A DNA stretch of 7,902 bases from Candidatus Nanopelagicales bacterium. GTDB taxonomy: Bacteria; Actinomycetota; Actinomycetes; S36-B12; GCA-2699445. Shown here in pieces: positions 7,044 to 7,902 of the stretch. The stretch covers positions 1 through 7,902 of the forward strand of contig JAOZTQ010000055.1 in assembly GCA_029939085.1 (NCBI GenBank). Reading direction: 5' to 3'. The notes beneath the pieces were generated by a model that did not search any database, was not told the DNA's origin, and saw nothing but the letters and a program-made list of their open reading frames with translations. The position numbers were made by a program, and so were the translations under genes. Every line of letters starts with the position of its first letter. Position 1 is the stretch's first letter.

Positions 7044-7062
7044 AGGTAGGGTTCCCCATCCT
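7044..7062 (+). other. Imperfect GC-rich dyad AGGTAGGG-TTC-CCCATCCT
   Basis: The arms pair at three outer and three inner positions, with a 2x2 mismatch between them and a 3-base loop. It lies about 85 bp before the second AA10 start. It could be a terminator remnant or a regulator site; no T-rich tail follows. It matches no operator I know. Confidence 0.2.
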
Positions 7063-7145
7063 ATTTCCCGAACTCCTTGTCATGGGTGCCGGGGGAGCAC
7101 TGGTAAACCGTCCGCCGCAAGTGATCTAGTCCCTCGGAGAATTCG

Positions 7146-7902
7146 ATGCGAAGACTAATTTCCCTATTAACCACAACCACCCTGATTACCGGCCTCGTAG
7201 CACTAGTTGCTCCGACTCAGGCTGCAGCACATGGAAGCATGGACAACCCTGCTTCACGTGTCTACATGTGCAAGTTTGTGACCCCAGATGACCCCAGATG
7301 TCAGGCAGCTCGTGAGGCAAACCCGCAGTCGCTGTATGACTGGATGGAGGTCAATATTGGTGATGCCGCAGGTCGGCATCGTGAGCTGATTCCAGACGGC
7401 AAACTCTGCAGTGCTAATCGCGCCAAGTATGCCTACTTTGACGAACCAGGCACTGACTGGCCAGCCACTCCGCTGGAACCAGACGCCGACGGCAACTTCA
7501 CTATGACCTGGACTTCCACAGCGCCGCACAGTACGGACTACTACCGGGTATTCATTACCAATAATGACTACGACCCGACAAAGCCGTTGGCATGGTCAGA
7601 CCTGGATCTGATTCACGACACGGGAACGCTTCCCCTCAGTCCGACAACTTCGATGGAAGTTGCTTTGCCTGACCGTGATGGTCGGCACATGATCTACACA
7701 ATCTGGCAACGCAATGATTCACCGGAAGCGTTCTACGCATGCTCCGACGTGCTCATGGGTAACGCTGCAAACGGTGAAACAGCACCTGAGCCAGTCGACA
7801 CTCCGACAATGGACCCCGATCACGATCACGATCACGATCACGACGAAGAGTCGTCGGATTCGGAGTCGGGTTCTGCTGATCCGTCGCCGTCGAGTTCGGT
7901 GC
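7146..7902 (+). CDS. Secreted AA10 lytic polysaccharide monooxygenase with His-Asp linker (3' end outside window)
   Basis: This is a second copper-dependent polysaccharide monooxygenase; 252 codons are visible with no stop. The signal peptide MRRLISLL...QAAA (1-28) is followed by His29, the first copper ligand (HGSMDNPASR). The second is His128 in STAPHSTDYYRVF, and the axial Phe is about 196 in DSPEAFYACSDV. Cys42, 52, 88 and 199 match the cysteines of the neighbouring paralogue, as do SLYDWMEVNIG and GRHMIYTIWQR. The core ends near 204. The tail then becomes acidic and Ser-rich and includes four Asp-His pairs (225-232), reading as a linker toward a domain beyond the edge. GGAG at 7136-7139, six bases upstream, supports the ATG. 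It probably arose with the upstream gene by tandem duplication. The twin arginines at 2-3 lack a Tat motif, so Sec export is likelier. Confidence 0.93.
   Translation, partial: MRRLISLLTTTTLITGLVALVAPTQAAAHGSMDNPASRVYMCKFVTPDDPRCQAAREANPQSLYDWMEVNIGDAAGRHRELIPDGKLCSANRAKYAYFDEPGTDWPATPLEPDADGNFTMTWTSTAPHSTDYYRVFITNNDYDPTKPLAWSDLDLIHDTGTLPLSPTTSMEVALPDRDGRHMIYTIWQRNDSPEAFYACSDVLMGNAANGETAPEPVDTPTMDPDHDHDHDHDEESSDSESGSADPSPSSSV
7281..7300 (+). repeat. Perfect 10-bp tandem repeat inside the second AA10 gene
   Basis: ACCCCAGATG occurs twice head to tail, between the first two cysteines. Because 10 is not a multiple of 3, the copies are read in different frames (TPD, then DPR). The cysteine spacing equals that of the upstream paralogue, so the reading frame is intact. 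It may be a replication-slippage trace offset by a compensating change. Confidence 0.6.
7818..7841 (+). repeat. (GATCAC)x4 hexanucleotide repeat encoding Asp-His pairs
   Basis: Four perfect GATCAC units encode D-H-D-H-D-H-D-H in the linker of the second AA10 protein and are followed by GAC-GAA-GAG (D-E-E). The identical codons indicate recent slippage expansion, so copy number may vary between strains. The peptide is a plausible low-affinity metal-binding segment. Confidence 0.85.

Larger units (their letters stand above)
6917..7145. other. Intergenic region between the two AA10 genes
   Basis: These 229 bp hold no credible gene. They contain two hairpin-forming segments (6978-7006 and 7044-7062, listed separately) and, near the right end, TTGTCA at 7077-7082 followed by TAAACC at 7104-7109. 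The latter spacing is too wide for a normal promoter. GGAG at 7136-7139 is the Shine-Dalgarno of the second AA10 gene. Whether the two genes are co-transcribed is not decidable here. Confidence 0.5.

Noticed and set aside
7100..7113. ACTGGT half-site of a DasR operator before the second AA10 gene
   Set aside because: The second half (ACCAGT at the right spacing) is missing.

Overview
The window looks like chromosomal DNA from an actinobacterium. Base composition is moderately GC-rich by eye. Three things suggest this: secreted AA10 enzymes of the Streptomyces/Thermobifida type, a PiT permease with a soluble C-terminal tail, and a compact bioA-bioF-bioD cluster. The assignment rests on protein style only. 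No rRNA, tRNA, CRISPR array, integrase or insertion sequence was seen.

Layout. Positions 1-2630 (minus strand) hold a biotin-synthesis operon in the order bioA, bioF, bioD. Each junction is a 4-base stop/start overlap, and bioD runs off the left edge after about 30 codons. A 195-bp divergent intergenic region follows. Next comes a plus-strand gene (2826-3632) for an unrecognised 268-residue cytoplasmic protein whose N-terminal half resembles a PH/GRAM-like fold. It converges, with a 10-bp gap, on a minus-strand lipoprotein gene (3643-4266) with a GIN/DUF2807-like beta-repeat domain. Upstream of that, on the same strand, is a PiT-family phosphate permease (4375-5625).

A 286-bp divergent region (5626-5911) contains two inverted repeats and a perfect 9-bp tandem repeat. 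It separates the permease from two tandem plus-strand genes for secreted AA10 lytic polysaccharide monooxygenases (5912-6916, and 7146 to beyond the right edge). The two share a closely related catalytic core with both copper-brace histidines. Their C-termini differ: the first has a Gly/Ser linker and a very basic fibronectin-III-like domain, while the second has an acidic Ser/Asp/Glu-rich tail containing an Asp-His repeat.

How the genes work together. BioF, BioA and BioD are three consecutive steps of biotin synthesis (pimeloyl thioester to KAPA to DAPA to dethiobiotin); bioB is not in view. The AA10 pair would act outside the cell on chitin or cellulose. The permease and the lipoprotein have no evident functional link to either group. 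The most interesting part is the AA10 pair with its opposite-charge C-terminal extensions. I found no clear sign of a wholly new multi-gene system.
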